Shown one piece after another: positions 46,550 through 58,404 of a stretch of DNA of 64,000 nucleotides. The stretch comes from Athripsodes cinereus. Lineage: Eukaryota > Arthropoda > Insecta > Trichoptera > Leptoceridae. The stretch is taken from NCBI GenBank assembly GCA_947579605.1, contig OX388316.1, positions 13,643,290 through 13,707,289 on the forward strand, given 5' to 3'. Made by a program: the position numbers and the translations under genes. Within the stretch, counting starts at the first letter, position 1. Each line of letters starts with the position of its first letter. Under the pieces are notes generated by a model, which was not told the DNA's origin, did no database searches, and worked only from the letters and a program-made list of their open reading frames with translations.

Positions 46550-47555
46550 AATATACCTACACATGCTGTATAAAAAGGTATTGTTTTATATAATTATTTA
46601 TATAAAATGTATAAAAATACATATTTGCATCTTCTCCTATATTGATTTTATTCGTAGATTTCTTAGGTATTTTTAACAAATTTGGTATTTTTTAAAAATG
46701 TGGCACTATACTTGCATTACTTTTCCAAAGTACCTACTCCAAACTCCAAACAAGCGTAGGTACATAAATGTTATACAGAATCAAAAACTTGATAATTATT
46801 ATTTAAAATACATTTGTCTGTCTGAGTCCACACTGGAGAACCAAAGCGTTTTCGATACAGAACAACGGCTTTTGCTTTCCGAGCGATATTGTGTTGTAAT
46901 CTGGTATTTTAATAAAAACATACGAAACAATATTTATACCTACGTAAAATCCTCTATCTTTCTTTTATTTAAGTTAAGACCACTCGATTCCTATGACTAT
47001 AACAAAATAACCCACAATAATACATATATACCTACACCTAATCCTTACGCCATACAGCCAACATTATGCGAAGTTTATCTTGGTGCCTACCTAGTACCTA
47101 CAATAAAAGTAGCTGACTTCTTGTCGTAATCAGTATATTTTCCAAATACCTAGTAACAAATTCCGATACAGAATAAATACCTATTATACTTTTAAATTTA
47201 TATTGCTTGGTTTTAACACTATGAAAGTCAATTTTTATAAATCGATTGGTAAAATAAAAAAACACACTGTTTTCTTTCACTTAATAATTTAAATAAATGG
47301 TAGAGGCCTTTTGGAAAAAGTCCATTTATAGTTCCAAACTAAGAGTATGTCACTAACGATGGACTAATATCGAAAGGTCTTTACCAGTTAATAACTAATT
47401 TATGAAGTAAAAGAAAACCAAGTACTGGTATTCCTTTGGAAGTGTAATCGTATATCAAAAATAATAGTATCTTCCTACATAGATATAATGTTTAAATATA
47501 GATATACGGTAAGTACTCTCATATGGATCATAGTAGGAATCTCACAAGTTACTAA
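46550..47555. other. AT-rich DNA with one long unsupported frame
   Basis: A plus-strand frame of 143 codons (46698-47129) is the longest non-transposon frame in this part. Its product is rich in Y, N, I and L, and I recognise no motif in it. I do not consider it a gene, but it cannot be excluded as an exon from sequence alone. Confidence 0.4.
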
Positions 47556-47562
47556 ACCCATA

Positions 47563-47950
47563 TGATGATGATGATGATGATGATTTTGGATGATTTTATT
47601 TTATTTATGACGCCGTTTTACAGTCTCTAGACCGTCTCAAGGGCGCCAGTGAAGAGTTTAGTTTTTAATTTGCCTCTGAAGCTAGTGACCGTCTGACCAT
47701 CTCTCAGCAGCACCAGTAGGCGATTCCACATAACTGGTCCTACAACACCAAAGGCCCTCTCGTAGAAGTTGGACTTACCGGCTCTATTGGGCTCAGTAAG
47801 TCTATTCACGGCCAGTTCCATAGAGCGCAGAGGTCTTCTAGTGGTGGAGTCAAGGGGACAAAGCTCTGTGAAGCACGATGGTGCCATTATGTTAATAGCC
47901 TTGTAGAAGCTTATAAAACATATCCTTATAAAGCTGGCGTTTCGAATCAT
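47563..47950 (-). pseudogene. L2/CR1-like LINE C-terminus with (GAT)n tail
   Basis: The minus strand from 47950 encodes FYKAINIMAPSCFTELCPLD, RRPLRSMELAVNRLTEPNR, FYERAFGVVGPVMWNRL and FRGKLKTKLFTGALETV, stop at 47627. It parallels the 11.7-kb copy segment by segment (CLTELCSVDESPRRPLRS, AAPSVWNRLP, FRTKLKTLLF). The end, with GGCGTCATAAAT and seven GAT-type repeats at 47563-47584, differs from the ATA tail of the other copy. About 105 codons are left. Confidence 0.8.
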
Positions 47951-49675
47951 TATTCTTAGCGCACTTAAAAAATATGATGTGTTTTGGAAAATTGTAAGTA
48001 TTAAAGTTTCACGTGTTTTTTTTTCTGTTTATTTCCAGAAGAAATGTTCAACGATCGCTTATTGGTAGGTATTTCTTGTATCGTTTATTTATTTATAAAA
48101 AAAAAATATCCACAATTCACGGCGCCAGCTTTTTACATGTCGGGGGTTTTAATACATACATAATTTATATAATGTTCACATCAGTATAGGTAATGAGTTA
48201 AGAATGAGAGTGAATAATATGTTTGTATACTGCACTAGTATTCTAATAAAGTTTCATATTATATTTGTTGTACCTATGTATTTAAAATTAAATTAAATTA
48301 AAATTCCTAGAATTTTATCGATAAGACTGATTAACTAGTTAGCTTACTACGTTAGTCCCTATATGACACTATGAAGTGTCTGTCTTTTCATAATAATATA
48401 AAAATCCCCATATCATTATATTGTGTCATTGTGTCCCATAGAAAACATACATTTTTGGAGATTTTAATAGCATCATCCATAGGTAGGTAGGTATATAAAA
48501 TCATAACAATATCATATTGTGTTCATTATGGTATGAATGAATGAACCTAGTCTCAGCGTACTATGTATTATGTATAATGGGACCTCTAGTCTATTCAGTA
48601 CTGGCTGGGTTGTGTCCTAACACAATGATTTATTGAGTTGAAGATGTCTTTAAAGAAAAAAAATAGAATATTTAGTACCAAGTGTGTGTATACAATGTGT
48701 AGTTTTATATAAAAGTGAGTGATACAGCTTATATTGTAAGCTTTGCTGAATGGTGCAGTGGCGCAACACTATTTTTAAGAATATCTATTCTAAAAAAATA
48801 TTTATTACTTATATGTAATTTGTTTGTTTCTCATTATTTAATATATTCTTCCACGCGCTCATTCAGATACATTATTACAGGCAATTTTTAAATTTTGTCT
48901 ACCTATAGGTAAAAGTTAAACGAATACTCAAATTCTAAACTCGATAAATTCAAAACAAAGTTTATGGACTACATCATAGTTGCCGGATCTTCGGTACCGT
49001 ATTAAAATCTATAATGTGACTATAATTTGAAGATAATCTCTCCTAGACGATGATGCCACCTGATGGCAGAAAGTTTTGATCTAGAAAACCTGCTTTTATA
49101 AAATAACAATGCGATATCCATCGCCACCTTTTGGAGTTAAAAGATTTATAGGAGAAAGAAAGTATCTCACATAAAATTTTTGTGACACCAATGCTTGTCA
49201 TAAATAATACAGAATTCTTTAGAAGGGTGAGAAATATAGGTAATATAATTTTTCATTTATTTCTATAATTTATAATAAATGATCAGCCTATTGAGGTGGT
49301 CGAACATTTATGGACAACCATTCAAGTGTCCTTATTGTATACATAATCTGTATAAATCCTGAATAATAGATAATATACCGTTTCCAAAAATTAATGATCT
49401 CCCTACAAAAAGTTAGTAGTGTAAATGATAAAGAAGTCTTCTATATGACAAAATATATCATAGGTATCTATTATTCTCAGCTTGAGGTTTTCTAGGTTTA
49501 TTCAGTTTGTAGACCAAATTCTTCAATGACTTTTAAATTTTGGAATTAATATAAAAAATACTATCAAGACTTACCAATTTTTTATAATACTTACTTACAT
49601 AGTTGAGTATTTACTTAATCTTTTACGATATAAACTATATCTAATATAACTCTTTGAGATGAAGTGGAAAATTTT
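47951..49675. other. AT-rich DNA, no gene seen
   Basis: No gene is supported. TGCAGTGGCGCAACAC near 48764 resembles a hAT-type end, but no partner was found. A TTTATTTATAAAAAAAAAA run with ACGGCGCCAGC lies at 48087-48131. Confidence 0.4.
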
Positions 49676-49685
49676 GAAAATGGCA

Positions 49686-49970
49686 ATAGACCATTAAAGG
49701 ATGACGTCACAGAAAAATCATTGAGGGGCATCAGGCATCCCAACACAACAGACGATTACGGTGTAATATTAGGTGGAACGCCTAAAGAATAGAGGAACCT
49801 AATTATAAAAATAAAACTGTCTGTCGATTTTGTTATTATTTTGTCGTCTGACTTTCTTTTTTTTCTCTTATGGCATAAAATCCTACAAGGATGATTTGCG
49901 CAATCTGACTGTTTGCCTCCCAAGCAAAAGCAAATCCATAGACAAGACCACGTGACCTTTAATGGTCTAT
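49686..49970. repeat. Inverted repeat pair around a LINE-tail-like segment
   Basis: ATAGACCATTAAAGG at 49686-49700 is exactly inverted at 49956-49970. The interval holds a minus-strand segment that ends FMP, stop, EKK (about 49860-49930), like the end of the 2.3-kb LINE. It could be a MITE-like element or a chance rearrangement. Confidence 0.4.
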
Positions 49971-50059
49971 AGCATTATTTAAAAACGATGAGAGAGCTTC
50001 TAGGTATGGAGATTCTATGAAGTGCCAAGATGGTTTTTAGATAGACTATAGATTTTATA

Positions 50060-50215
50060 TCGTGGGCTCAATACGAGTATTAGAACTAGATTTCTAAAAT
50101 TTTGGTGGTTTTAAATTATGTGTTCCCGATGTTTGCTTTTAATGTTGAGTAATTTGAAGTAATAATTTTGTATAAAAAGGTTTCCTTGTACTGTAATCAA
50201 AGTGTTTCAATAATG
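50060..50215 (+). repeat. Repeat E, copy 1
   Basis: Shares with 54.03-54.20 kb the ordered words CGATGTTTGC, TTGAGTAATTT, AGTAATAATT, GTTTCCTTG and CACTGTAATCAAAGTGTTTC (the last with one change here). No coding capacity or class evidence. The AAAGTGTTTCAATAAT part is the most conserved. Confidence 0.6.
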
Positions 50216-50395
50216 CATCAACTTTTCCAGTCTCTACAAAACTATTCCAAATTTTCAATCTCCATAAATAGGAATCCACTGTGTCTCGAAATCTGGACTA
50301 GGTAGGTATAATTTATGTAAGTCCGTCTTTTTTTAAGTCTTTCTACACTTCTTTTGTTTTTCCAAGATCTCTATTCCAAAATTCTAATTCATTCT

Positions 50396-50525
50396 TCATT
50401 TTTACCATCACGGCATTTTACAGGAGTGGAGTAGACAGCGGAAGAACTTCAATTAATTAACATGCAACTCGACCTCTCCCTGCTAATGAGTGCCATACCT
50501 CAAAATTTCATCCACTGAAACATAT
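50396..50525 (-). repeat. Dispersed repeat A, inverted fragment
   Basis: ACCATCACGGCATTTTACAG, GAGTGGAGTAGACAGC and GAGTGCCATACCTC follow the inverted family order from its 3' end to its middle. Confidence 0.5.
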
Positions 50526-50529
50526 GTGT

Positions 50530-52140
50530 TGACCTAATAAATATCTTAATTCATTTTCTAGTTAAACCTGGAATAAGTTCCAAAACATATTCACATTAAA
50601 TTTAAACTGTTTTGTGACCGAAATCATTACGTAAAGAATCAACAAGTATGATTGTAAGTAAGTAATACTGTATTGCCTAAAGTTCAATGTCATGTCGGGT
50701 ATGATAAAGAACCTTCAAGGTTATAGAGCGTGTCGTACCGAATTGTGTAACTGCTGAGAAATCACGTCTCCATACAAAACCGAAGACATGCTTGTACCTA
50801 CCTATCTTTATACCCATGTCGAGGGGAACACCATAAACACAATCTTAGTGTATTAGAACACAATCGGGTATTTTCACCATGATTACATTTCCCTTAATAA
50901 AAACGTATTCACAGCGTTGAGTATGTTGATACGTTTTTGTATTACCTAAAAAGTAAGAGATGTAGGCCTACGTATAATATAGAGACTTACCTATAATATT
51001 ATGTCTTAAATTTTCGAATATGGAATATCGACGGCAGCGAGAGCACGCTTGTGCTGAAAGGATATGAATAAACTAACACAATTTATTTGAGGATTTTTTT
51101 TACATAATTTCAACTCATTCTCACGTTTGACTTGTCCCACTCGATGCTGCAATATAATTTTTACTGAAATAAATATATGTGAAAGAGTAATTGCAAAGTT
51201 AATAATATAATTTTTTCTACACAGTTTTATTCTAGAACTAATACCTACCTAATTATTCGATATAATATATACTTACCTACTTATTTTACAGATCTAAAAG
51301 TGTTGGCTGTACAGTATGTAGCGATGCCATCTTTATTACGTGGATAGAAAAAACGCTTTGTAGGTTGCGCATTCAGTAAGTAAAAAGAGTGGATATTACC
51401 AATTTGATCCAAGAAAAATATCCAGTGGTTTCATTCTATTTCACACACGTAATGCTTTTCTTAAATTTTAAGTCTGTTAAATTATGAAACCACCTATATT
51501 TTAATCACAATATTATATTAGAATATATATCTACTAAGTGTCGCATACTAATACAAACGATTTCGTGAATGTATGTAAAAAATATACATTTCTATGGGTA
51601 ATAACATCTATACTAGGCAGACGCAGTACTGTGATGATAATATTATACATGATTCTACATAGTCACAGTAACAACTTTGTATCATATCAATATACCTACA
51701 TTCTTTTATTAGACGAATCTTTGAGAAAGAGTTTGTTATACACATTTATAATCATACTCACCCAAACTATCTAAGACTCGTTCATATATTATTGCTTTAT
51801 AAAGTTCTGTATGCTGATTAACCCTGAGGCGTTTTGTATGAGTCTGTGACTATGGAGAAAGTATCTGATATAAATAAAATACAAACAACGAATTAATGGC
51901 TCGTTTATTGATTAGGAATAACGATCTTGATTTGAACCTACTTAGATATGCACTATAGATAGCTACGTGTTATTAACTGATATCTATTGTGGTGTGAGAT
52001 GTAAGAAAGATGTATAATTATTACAAACAGGTAATTGTTATTGAGAATGCATGTAAAAACAAAACTTAATTCAGTATTATGTGGAGTATTCTGGGAATTA
52101 TGTATATTAAATTGATATATTGAATGATAATGTGCACCAA
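50530..52140. other. AT-rich DNA, no gene seen
   Basis: No recognised gene or repeat. The frame at 51538-51774 is AT-type and unsupported. Confidence 0.45.
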
Positions 52141-52221
52141 TCGATTTGGTCCAGTAGACATGTACCTATTTTCTGTGATCAATCCAGTAGATCTATAGGT
52201 ACCTATTTTCTGTGATACACT

Positions 52222-52510
52222 GAGGAGAGACTTACCCCACACCCGGATATTTCAGGAGTCGGAGACGTCAATTTATCTGCACATTAAAACGCAAATTGTC
52301 CTCACGGGTGGGCCATTGGGCAAGCCTGAAGGACCGGCCGGCTAAACCCGCCGTCGTGGAATTTTTTTATATTACTACTATGTCTCTTTCGGAGGTAGGT
52401 AAGTAAATTTAAACTCTGTGACACAATGGTCCTGGCTGAGTTATGGATAAAAAATGTTTAATAGTCGCTGGCCAAAGAAGCACTATTCTTTGTTCATAAG
52501 GCAACGTGTT
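52222..52510. repeat. Repeat F (minus) beside a LINE fragment (plus)
   Basis: 52222-52385 is a diverged repeat F copy on the minus strand (CCGGATATTTCAGGAGTC, CACGGGTGGGCCATTGG, GGCCGGCTAAACCC). 52428-52510 on the plus strand has AATGGTCCTGGCTGAG and GCTGGCCAAAGAAGCACTAT, matching the upstream part of the 9.1- and 61.3-kb LINE ends. Both are worn. Confidence 0.5.
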
Positions 52511-53129
52511 CTTTGTTTCCTGTACGGCTTAACGTTTAATTTAATTTGTATTTAACAGTTTTAATTAACTAAATCGCTTGTCACTTTAATTATTTTAAAG
52601 AACAAAATGAAACGATACAAAAAAGACAAAATGGGCATAATGAAAAAATAAAATAAAATAATAATAATAATTTGATTAATTATATGAAATCCAACCATAC
52701 ACCTAAATGCTTTGTGATTGAATCCATACGTAGGAGGTAGTACTATGTAATTAAAAAAATAATTAGATTATTTTTTTTTGCAACATCTCGCACGTTCGTT
52801 TCTTCAAATACCGACTTTGTTGGTGTCATTCTGGTCATGGTTGTTATTTGCAGTGTTACAATATTTTAGTTCGTTTATTTGTACCTATGTCCTCAATAGA
52901 CACAATAGGTAATAAGAAAAGACAAATGAATATTAAGGCACTCTATACGAGCTCTCATCTATGGTTATAAGCTGTAAACATTATATTATTTTACATTTCT
53001 TATAGGTATATCAGAAAAAATATCACAGTTTATACCTTGCTATCGGAATTGTATGATAATTGAATACACTGTTCACCATGTTAAATAGTTTGTTTTTTTT
53101 GCGTATTACAGATCAAGATATATCATGTG

Positions 53130-53992
53130 TAGAGGGTTACTCTCTAAAACCCTCTAATTTTTATTTCCCGTTTCCCGGGAAAAAAACGAATCCTTTCCCG
53201 GGAAAAAATACAAATTATTAGTCATGTAGATTGCCATACCGATACCGAAATCTTTATTTAGTTAACTGTAATAGTCGTGATAAAAATGTAGAAGCTGACG
53301 AATATTTTGATATGAAAATATGAAAAATAATATTAATTACCAATATAAGTGTTATACTTTAAAAAAAAAATTAATTATAGCTTCAATGTATTCGTTTGAA
53401 AGAAGCATAATTATTCTAAATATAATTCGAAATCGGAGGTGTGTTTGGCCGACAATGTATAAGAATCCTACAATTTTTCATGTTTTTTTTTACATATTTC
53501 GAAAAGTTAGATAGTTCTTAAAAATATTAGTGCAGCCAACTGTCATTTTTTTTGTTTTATTCATGGATATTAACCGATATAAAAAATCTTTTTTTGTCGA
53601 AATTTCTCATTTTTTAAAGTCAAAAATCTTTAAAAAGCTTTGTCAAAATCCATAACATTTTTTTGCTTGATAGGATGATCAAAAATTAAAAGTTTATATA
53701 TTTTGTAAACAATTTTTATTTTGATATAACAAAGAGTACCTAAATAAATCTCGTCAGCCAGCTATTTAGTTTTTTTTTAGCTAATTACTTATATTGGTAA
53801 CAAAAATTTGATTTTTTTTATCAAATCAAAATGTTTGCAAGGGTCAACAAGTTATGAGAGTTTTTATACCAAATTTGTTGAAAATTGAATATTTATAAAT
53901 ATAATAATGAATTTCCCGGGAATCCCGGGAAATTCATTTTAAAATTTCCCGTTTCCCGGGAACAAAAATAATCCGGGAAAAGATACCCTCTA
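53130..53992. mobile_element. Non-autonomous hAT-type element, 863 bp
   Basis: The element is flanked by the perfect 8-bp duplication ATCATGTG (53122-53129 and 53993-54000). Its ends are TAGAGGGTTACTCT and, inverted, TAGAGGGTATCTTTT. Repeated TTTCCCGTTTCCCGGGAA blocks lie near both ends (53165-53205 and 53915-53980), as subterminal repeats. The middle is AT-rich. The frame 53320-53514 does not resemble a transposase, BED finger or dimerisation domain, so mobilisation would have to come in trans. The intact duplication suggests no great age. Confidence 0.9.
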
Positions 53993-54029
53993 ATCATGTG
54001 AAAAATTAGCATTTGCATAAAAAATATGA

Positions 54030-54200
54030 TGCGTGGATCTAACACTAAAACTAGGCATCTTGAATTTTGGAGTTTTTTTTTGAGATAATGTGTTACCGAT
54101 GTTTGCCTTTAAAGTTTGAGTAATTTTTAGTAATAATTATGAATCAAAACGTTTCCTTGCACTGTAATCAAAGTGTTTCAATAATATATTTATTAAATCG
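54030..54200 (+). repeat. Repeat E, copy 2
   Basis: Second copy of the E sequence (TTACCGATGTTTGCC, GAGTAATTTTTAGTAATAAT, GTTTCCTTGCACTGTAATCA), about 4 kb from the first and 30 bp after the hAT element. Confidence 0.6.
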
Positions 54201-54204
54201 GATT

Positions 54205-55185
54205 ATAAAACATTTGAATAGAATATGAACAGAAATATGTCCAGAAGTAATATGCAAAATCACAAAATATAGACAATGCATTACTCTACTCTACTTGCAT
54301 CCATAATTTAACACTTTGCTATATTACAGTAAGACCACATTTACAATAAAAGTATAGAAAAAACACAAAATTAATATGAATAAAAAACACCTAAGGCAGA
54401 AAATGCGGCTGCGCATACGCATATAACATATATTACGAGTACTATCCTTCGGAATGCAATGTCAAGATTTATCCATTATCTCAAAAGTATTGATTTTGAG
54501 ATGTCTACTTATAGTATTGAGCCCACAAATTGCATAATATAACGAAAAACTAGACTATAAATCAATATCCCATCAGTAGGTAATAACATTTCCTAGAAAA
54601 ATAGTTAGCTGCAAGAATTTGTCAATCAGATTATTGTTTCTTAAGAGAAGCTGAATTATACAACACTAGCACATCCTAAGATAGGACACACAAGTTATGA
54701 TAAAAAATGTATGTTATATATGTATATGTACGTTAGGTATATATGTTATATATACGTATTGCACAAGTAAGCGTTGATTTTAAGGATCTACCAGTGTTAC
54801 AAAAAATGATAGCGTGAAGGAAGTAATCAATGGAACCTATTGTATGTACTTTTTTATCATTTATGCACAATAACTAGATAGGTATTATTAACCTACAACA
54901 GAAGACAGGCTAGCACGTTTTTAATTACATGTTTTAACAATGAATTTACTAAAGTACCTACCTACTAGAAGTACGACGTTATTAAAGTGGTCTCATAAAT
55001 TTTCAAGGATAATTATGATTAAACCAGAAAGAATAATATTTTTAAGTGCATTGGTTTACTATGTATGTATTAATAGGACTGGAAAACTATATGATCAATG
55101 GTGTAGTGGAAGAAAAAGGCTGGCTGATTACAACCCTCATGATTGATGCAGAACAAAATGAATTAGGTACTATATAAGTATAATT
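54205..55185. other. AT-rich DNA, no gene seen
   Basis: No gene is supported. The frame 54940-55146 has random-looking composition. Confidence 0.45.
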
Positions 55186-55187
55186 AT

Positions 55188-55380
55188 AGAGGGCAGAAGA
55201 CCGGTGGGCCGCCCTAGAAGAAGCTGGCAAGGGCAGGTGTCGAACTTGTGTGTTGAAAGGCTTGGTTTGAAATAGCAAGAAGTACTGGAAGCAGCGGTGG
55301 ACAGGGATCTCTGGAGGAGGTACCTAGCCGCAATAGGCCCCCGACCCAACTAGGACAAGGGGAAGAAGATATATGTATGT
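55188..55380 (+). mobile_element. LINE 3' tail (RRPVGRPRRSWQGQVSNLCV family)
   Basis: The plus strand encodes RRPVGRPRRSWQGQVSNLCV, ERLGLK, stop (TGG changed to TAG is likely, since the relative at 22.5 kb has W at this point), then QEVLEAAVDRDLWRRYLAAI and GPRPN, stop. The end CAAGGGGAAGAAGATATATG leads into a short ATGT tail. The GRPRR-W motif is typical for the end of LINE polyproteins. Confidence 0.8.
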
Positions 55381-56280
55381 GTAATTATTTTTTAGTTTCT
55401 ATTTGGTTGGTTTAGAAGCTCCTGGAGACAAGAGGAGAATATTCACATATATTTGGAATTGACTGATTAATCCAGATAGATGATAAAATATTCCTTGATG
55501 TTGTATTTTCACAAACATTGGCACTATAGAAATAAAACTTTTCGAAGTCTAAATCCAGTAGGTATATTATATTCTAATAGATATTATATTAGTCATATAT
55601 TACGCTTGAGAATGACAGGATCCATGTCGAAACCTCTTGGCTACACTAAGAATAAAATATTAACGGCATTAGTAAAGTTTTTGACTCAAAACATTCGTAA
55701 AGATGTTTAGAAACTACCACAACGGTACCGCGAAATCAATGAATTATATTCTAATAAGTATATTTTTATTCCATTCTAGGCCATCTACAGGTTTACAAGT
55801 GATCAGAAACCTAAGTTTATATATGAGCAAAAATTATACAGAATTCATTATTATTTTGCATCAAAGTTTTTCAGAGCGGAACTTGTATGACTAAGTTAGA
55901 CTACAAAAATAATCATAGTGATATAAAATTATATTATAGCTACTAAGGTATCTTTGCGATTTTATTTGACTTTCAATAAAAGTTTTCAATTATGCTTTCA
56001 ATGTCCAATCTGTTTCTTGGCATTGAGAAGATATTAAGATAATATATTGGGTAGGCTCCTAGATACCTATATAATAATATTACAATGACTCATTGTTGTA
56101 AACGCGACTGCATTTCAATATTCAATCTTATTCCCCTGCCAAGTTTTGCATACCATCTCCATGTAGATACTAACAGGCTACATACAATTATTATATTAAT
56201 ATGTAGGTTCTAAAGATCTAAAGGACAAAAGTTTCATGAACTTAACATTGGAGTAATATTTTATTAATATTTTTATTAAT

Positions 56281-56517
56281 TAAGAGGATGTGTTTAACTA
56301 AAAGAGGGGGTGTGAGGAAGCGCGGACATCCAAGAACCACCTGGTTTGACCACCTAAATCAAATTCTAAAGGACGGCCGCGTGTTGAATAACAGAAATCG
56401 ACGTGCATGTATGAGAAACTGGATGAATGTGGAGGAAACGAAAGAAGTTTGTAAGGATAGATTTATATGGCGTTCCGATCTCTCTGCCTACCCCTCCTGA
56501 GATACGGCGTAAAGGTA
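56281..56517 (+). mobile_element. LINE 3' end (RTTWLDHV family)
   Basis: The open frame gives RGGVRKRGHPRTTWFDHLNQ, ILKDGRVLNNRNRRACMRNW, MNVEETKEVCKDRFIWRSD and LSAYPS, stop. The 3' end TACGGCGTAAAGGTATAG runs into GATA repeats. Unlike the 18.95-kb copy this one keeps IWR, so the frame reaches the natural stop. Confidence 0.8.
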
Positions 56518-56577
56518 TAGTTAGATAGATAGATTATCTTTAGGTAGGTATAAGATTCGTAAGGAACCTTTCCATCT

Positions 56578-56850
56578 ATACCATCACGGCATCTCTTACA
56601 AGTGGGCCAGCCAGTGTTGTATGTACTAATAGTTGAATAGGTGCCGTACTCTTTAAGTTTTCAAGTGTCCTGAAAAAAAGATATTCGTAAAATATTGCGA
56701 ATAAGACATTAAGCACTTTGAATTAAACAATGAGTAGCACCCTCTTTGAATATCACTTTTGTGACACGGAGAGGATAACTTGTATGTTTATTACCTACAT
56801 GCGATTAGTCTACTGGTTACCCCAATTGTGAGAGATGACGTGATAGTAGA
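56578..56850. repeat. Dispersed repeat A: inverted 3' piece followed by plus-strand copy
   Basis: 56578-56616 is the inverted family end (CCATCACGGCATCTCTTACA, AGTGGGCCAGCCAG). 56632-56850 is a plus-strand copy (TAAGTTTTCAAGTGTCCTG, AGTAGCACCCTCTTTGAATA, GTGACACGGAGAGGATAACT, CTACTGGTTACCCCAATTGT). Confidence 0.65.
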
Positions 56851-56859
56851 GGTAGATAG

Positions 56860-57695
56860 ATAGGTACACAAAATATACAAATGATATCACGATTCACGGA
56901 ACACAATATTTAGTATCTCTCTATACATATTATGTAATATCATCAAATGCTATGCACCAACAAACATATTCTGTAGTATACGTTTCAAGTGCGTTCTATT
57001 CAATTACTTTTATTTACCCACTACAAGTGCTGCCTATTCGCGAATGTTTTTCACTCAATTCAAAAAGCTCTTTATCGTTTTTTTTTTAAAAAAAAGAAGT
57101 TCATTTTTCATTTTCTATGATAGATAGATATCGAGTAAAATTGATCAGTATTATTAGAGTGTGGATGAATGCCTATTCGAATGGATAACTCTCGCTATCG
57201 CTTCAATTCGCAATGATCAATTTTATTGTGCTTTTGTTTACGAGTTATCGAAGTAGGTAGGTATATAGATCTTTCATACCTGCCGCTACGCAATGAATTG
57301 ATAGACTAGGAGGTATTGGTATTCTACATATTATATTGTATCTACGCAAATATCTATAAATATTGTTGTATCTTTGTAGGTATCACAGAATCATTTTCTA
57401 ATATCGCAATCTGGAATGTGGAATGACAGATATATTATTATCTTTATTTGCATACCTATCTTATAAATCGCAAAACTATTATTAAATGTATACTCATTAA
57501 GTTTTTATACTGTTTTCCGATTCATCCTTATTTATCTCATCCATTGATATAATGATACATAATAACTTAGTTTTTAAAGCAAAATGTAAGGTAAATTAAG
57601 TATTACTTAAATATATCAATCTTAAGTGTAACTAACCTCTTTAAATTGAGTTATTTTTTCTTTGTTATTTAATTGTCTTATTTTTCTTAGTTATT
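56860..57695. other. AT-rich DNA, no gene seen
   Basis: Nothing recognised. Confidence 0.45.
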
Positions 57696-57699
57696 TTTC

Positions 57700-57793
57700 T
57701 TTATATTGCCCCAAAACAGATTTTGGTCTAGTGGGGCAATATATTCCATAAAGATGTTTTTATGTTATATTGGAAAATAAATTTAAAAAAAAA
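57700..57793 (+). repeat. Retro-derived 3' end, family H, copy 2
   Basis: ATATTGCCCCAAAACAGATT and TGGTCTAGTGGGGCAATATA form the hairpin. GTTTTTATGTTATATTGGAA and AATAAATTTAAAAAAAA end it. Compare the inverted copy at 45.8 kb. Confidence 0.65.
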
Positions 57794-58044
57794 CAATATT
57801 GTCAACCGACGGTAGGTAATCGGTGGAAGTTCGTGTTAAATTAGTAAGAATAAACACATTCCATAGTATTTCCATGGGACTTTATTGGTCGCGAGCCGCC
57901 TTGCATATAGCGAGCGTGAGAGGCTACATTAATAAAAATAGATACCTTTATACCGCGACAGTATACAATTTCATACTGAGAGAAATTAATATCAAAGATA
58001 ATGTAAACCAGTGGTGATCAAGAACGAATTATTTGTTCGCAAAT

Positions 58045-58400
58045 ACACCAATTTTTTGAGCCTTGGCCTCCTCAAAATTCACCTCTTGACATGTACATAC
58101 TTCTCCAATCCTTGAAGCCAACAATGTCTACACCGGCCCCTCTGTACCCATCTTGTACCCTGTATCTATCCAACGGAGTTTGGGTATCTATCCAACTGAG
58201 TTTGGGTGGGTGCTCTTAAATGAAGGATTTTCTGCGGCTTTCTTTCTTCACTCATTCTCTCCACATGCCCAGCCCACCTCAGTCTTCCTTCTTTGATACA
58301 TTTTATTATGTCCGGCCCATTGTGCAAGTTGCAGATTTCTTCGTTACGTATCGAATTCTCCAAACTCCGTTGTCCCGCACAGGTTCGAATATCCTTCTGA
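58045..58400 (-). pseudogene. LINE C-terminal fragment (GRLRWAGHVERM)
   Basis: The minus strand encodes IRNEEICNLHNGPDIIKCIK then EGRLRWAGHVERMSEERKPQ and KILHLRAPTQ. In related LINE proteins this comes a little before the end of the polyprotein. The part after it is broken by a 22-bp tandem duplication (58163-58184 and 58185-58206) and by stops, although further fragments (VGVDIVGFKDWRSM-like) are readable towards 58045. Dead, 5'-truncated copy. Confidence 0.75.
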
Positions 58401-58404
58401 GTAG

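Noticed and set aside
46698..47129. 143-codon open frame on the plus strand
   Set aside because: Composition is typical of AT-rich non-coding DNA, with no motif and no supporting splice or promoter signals.
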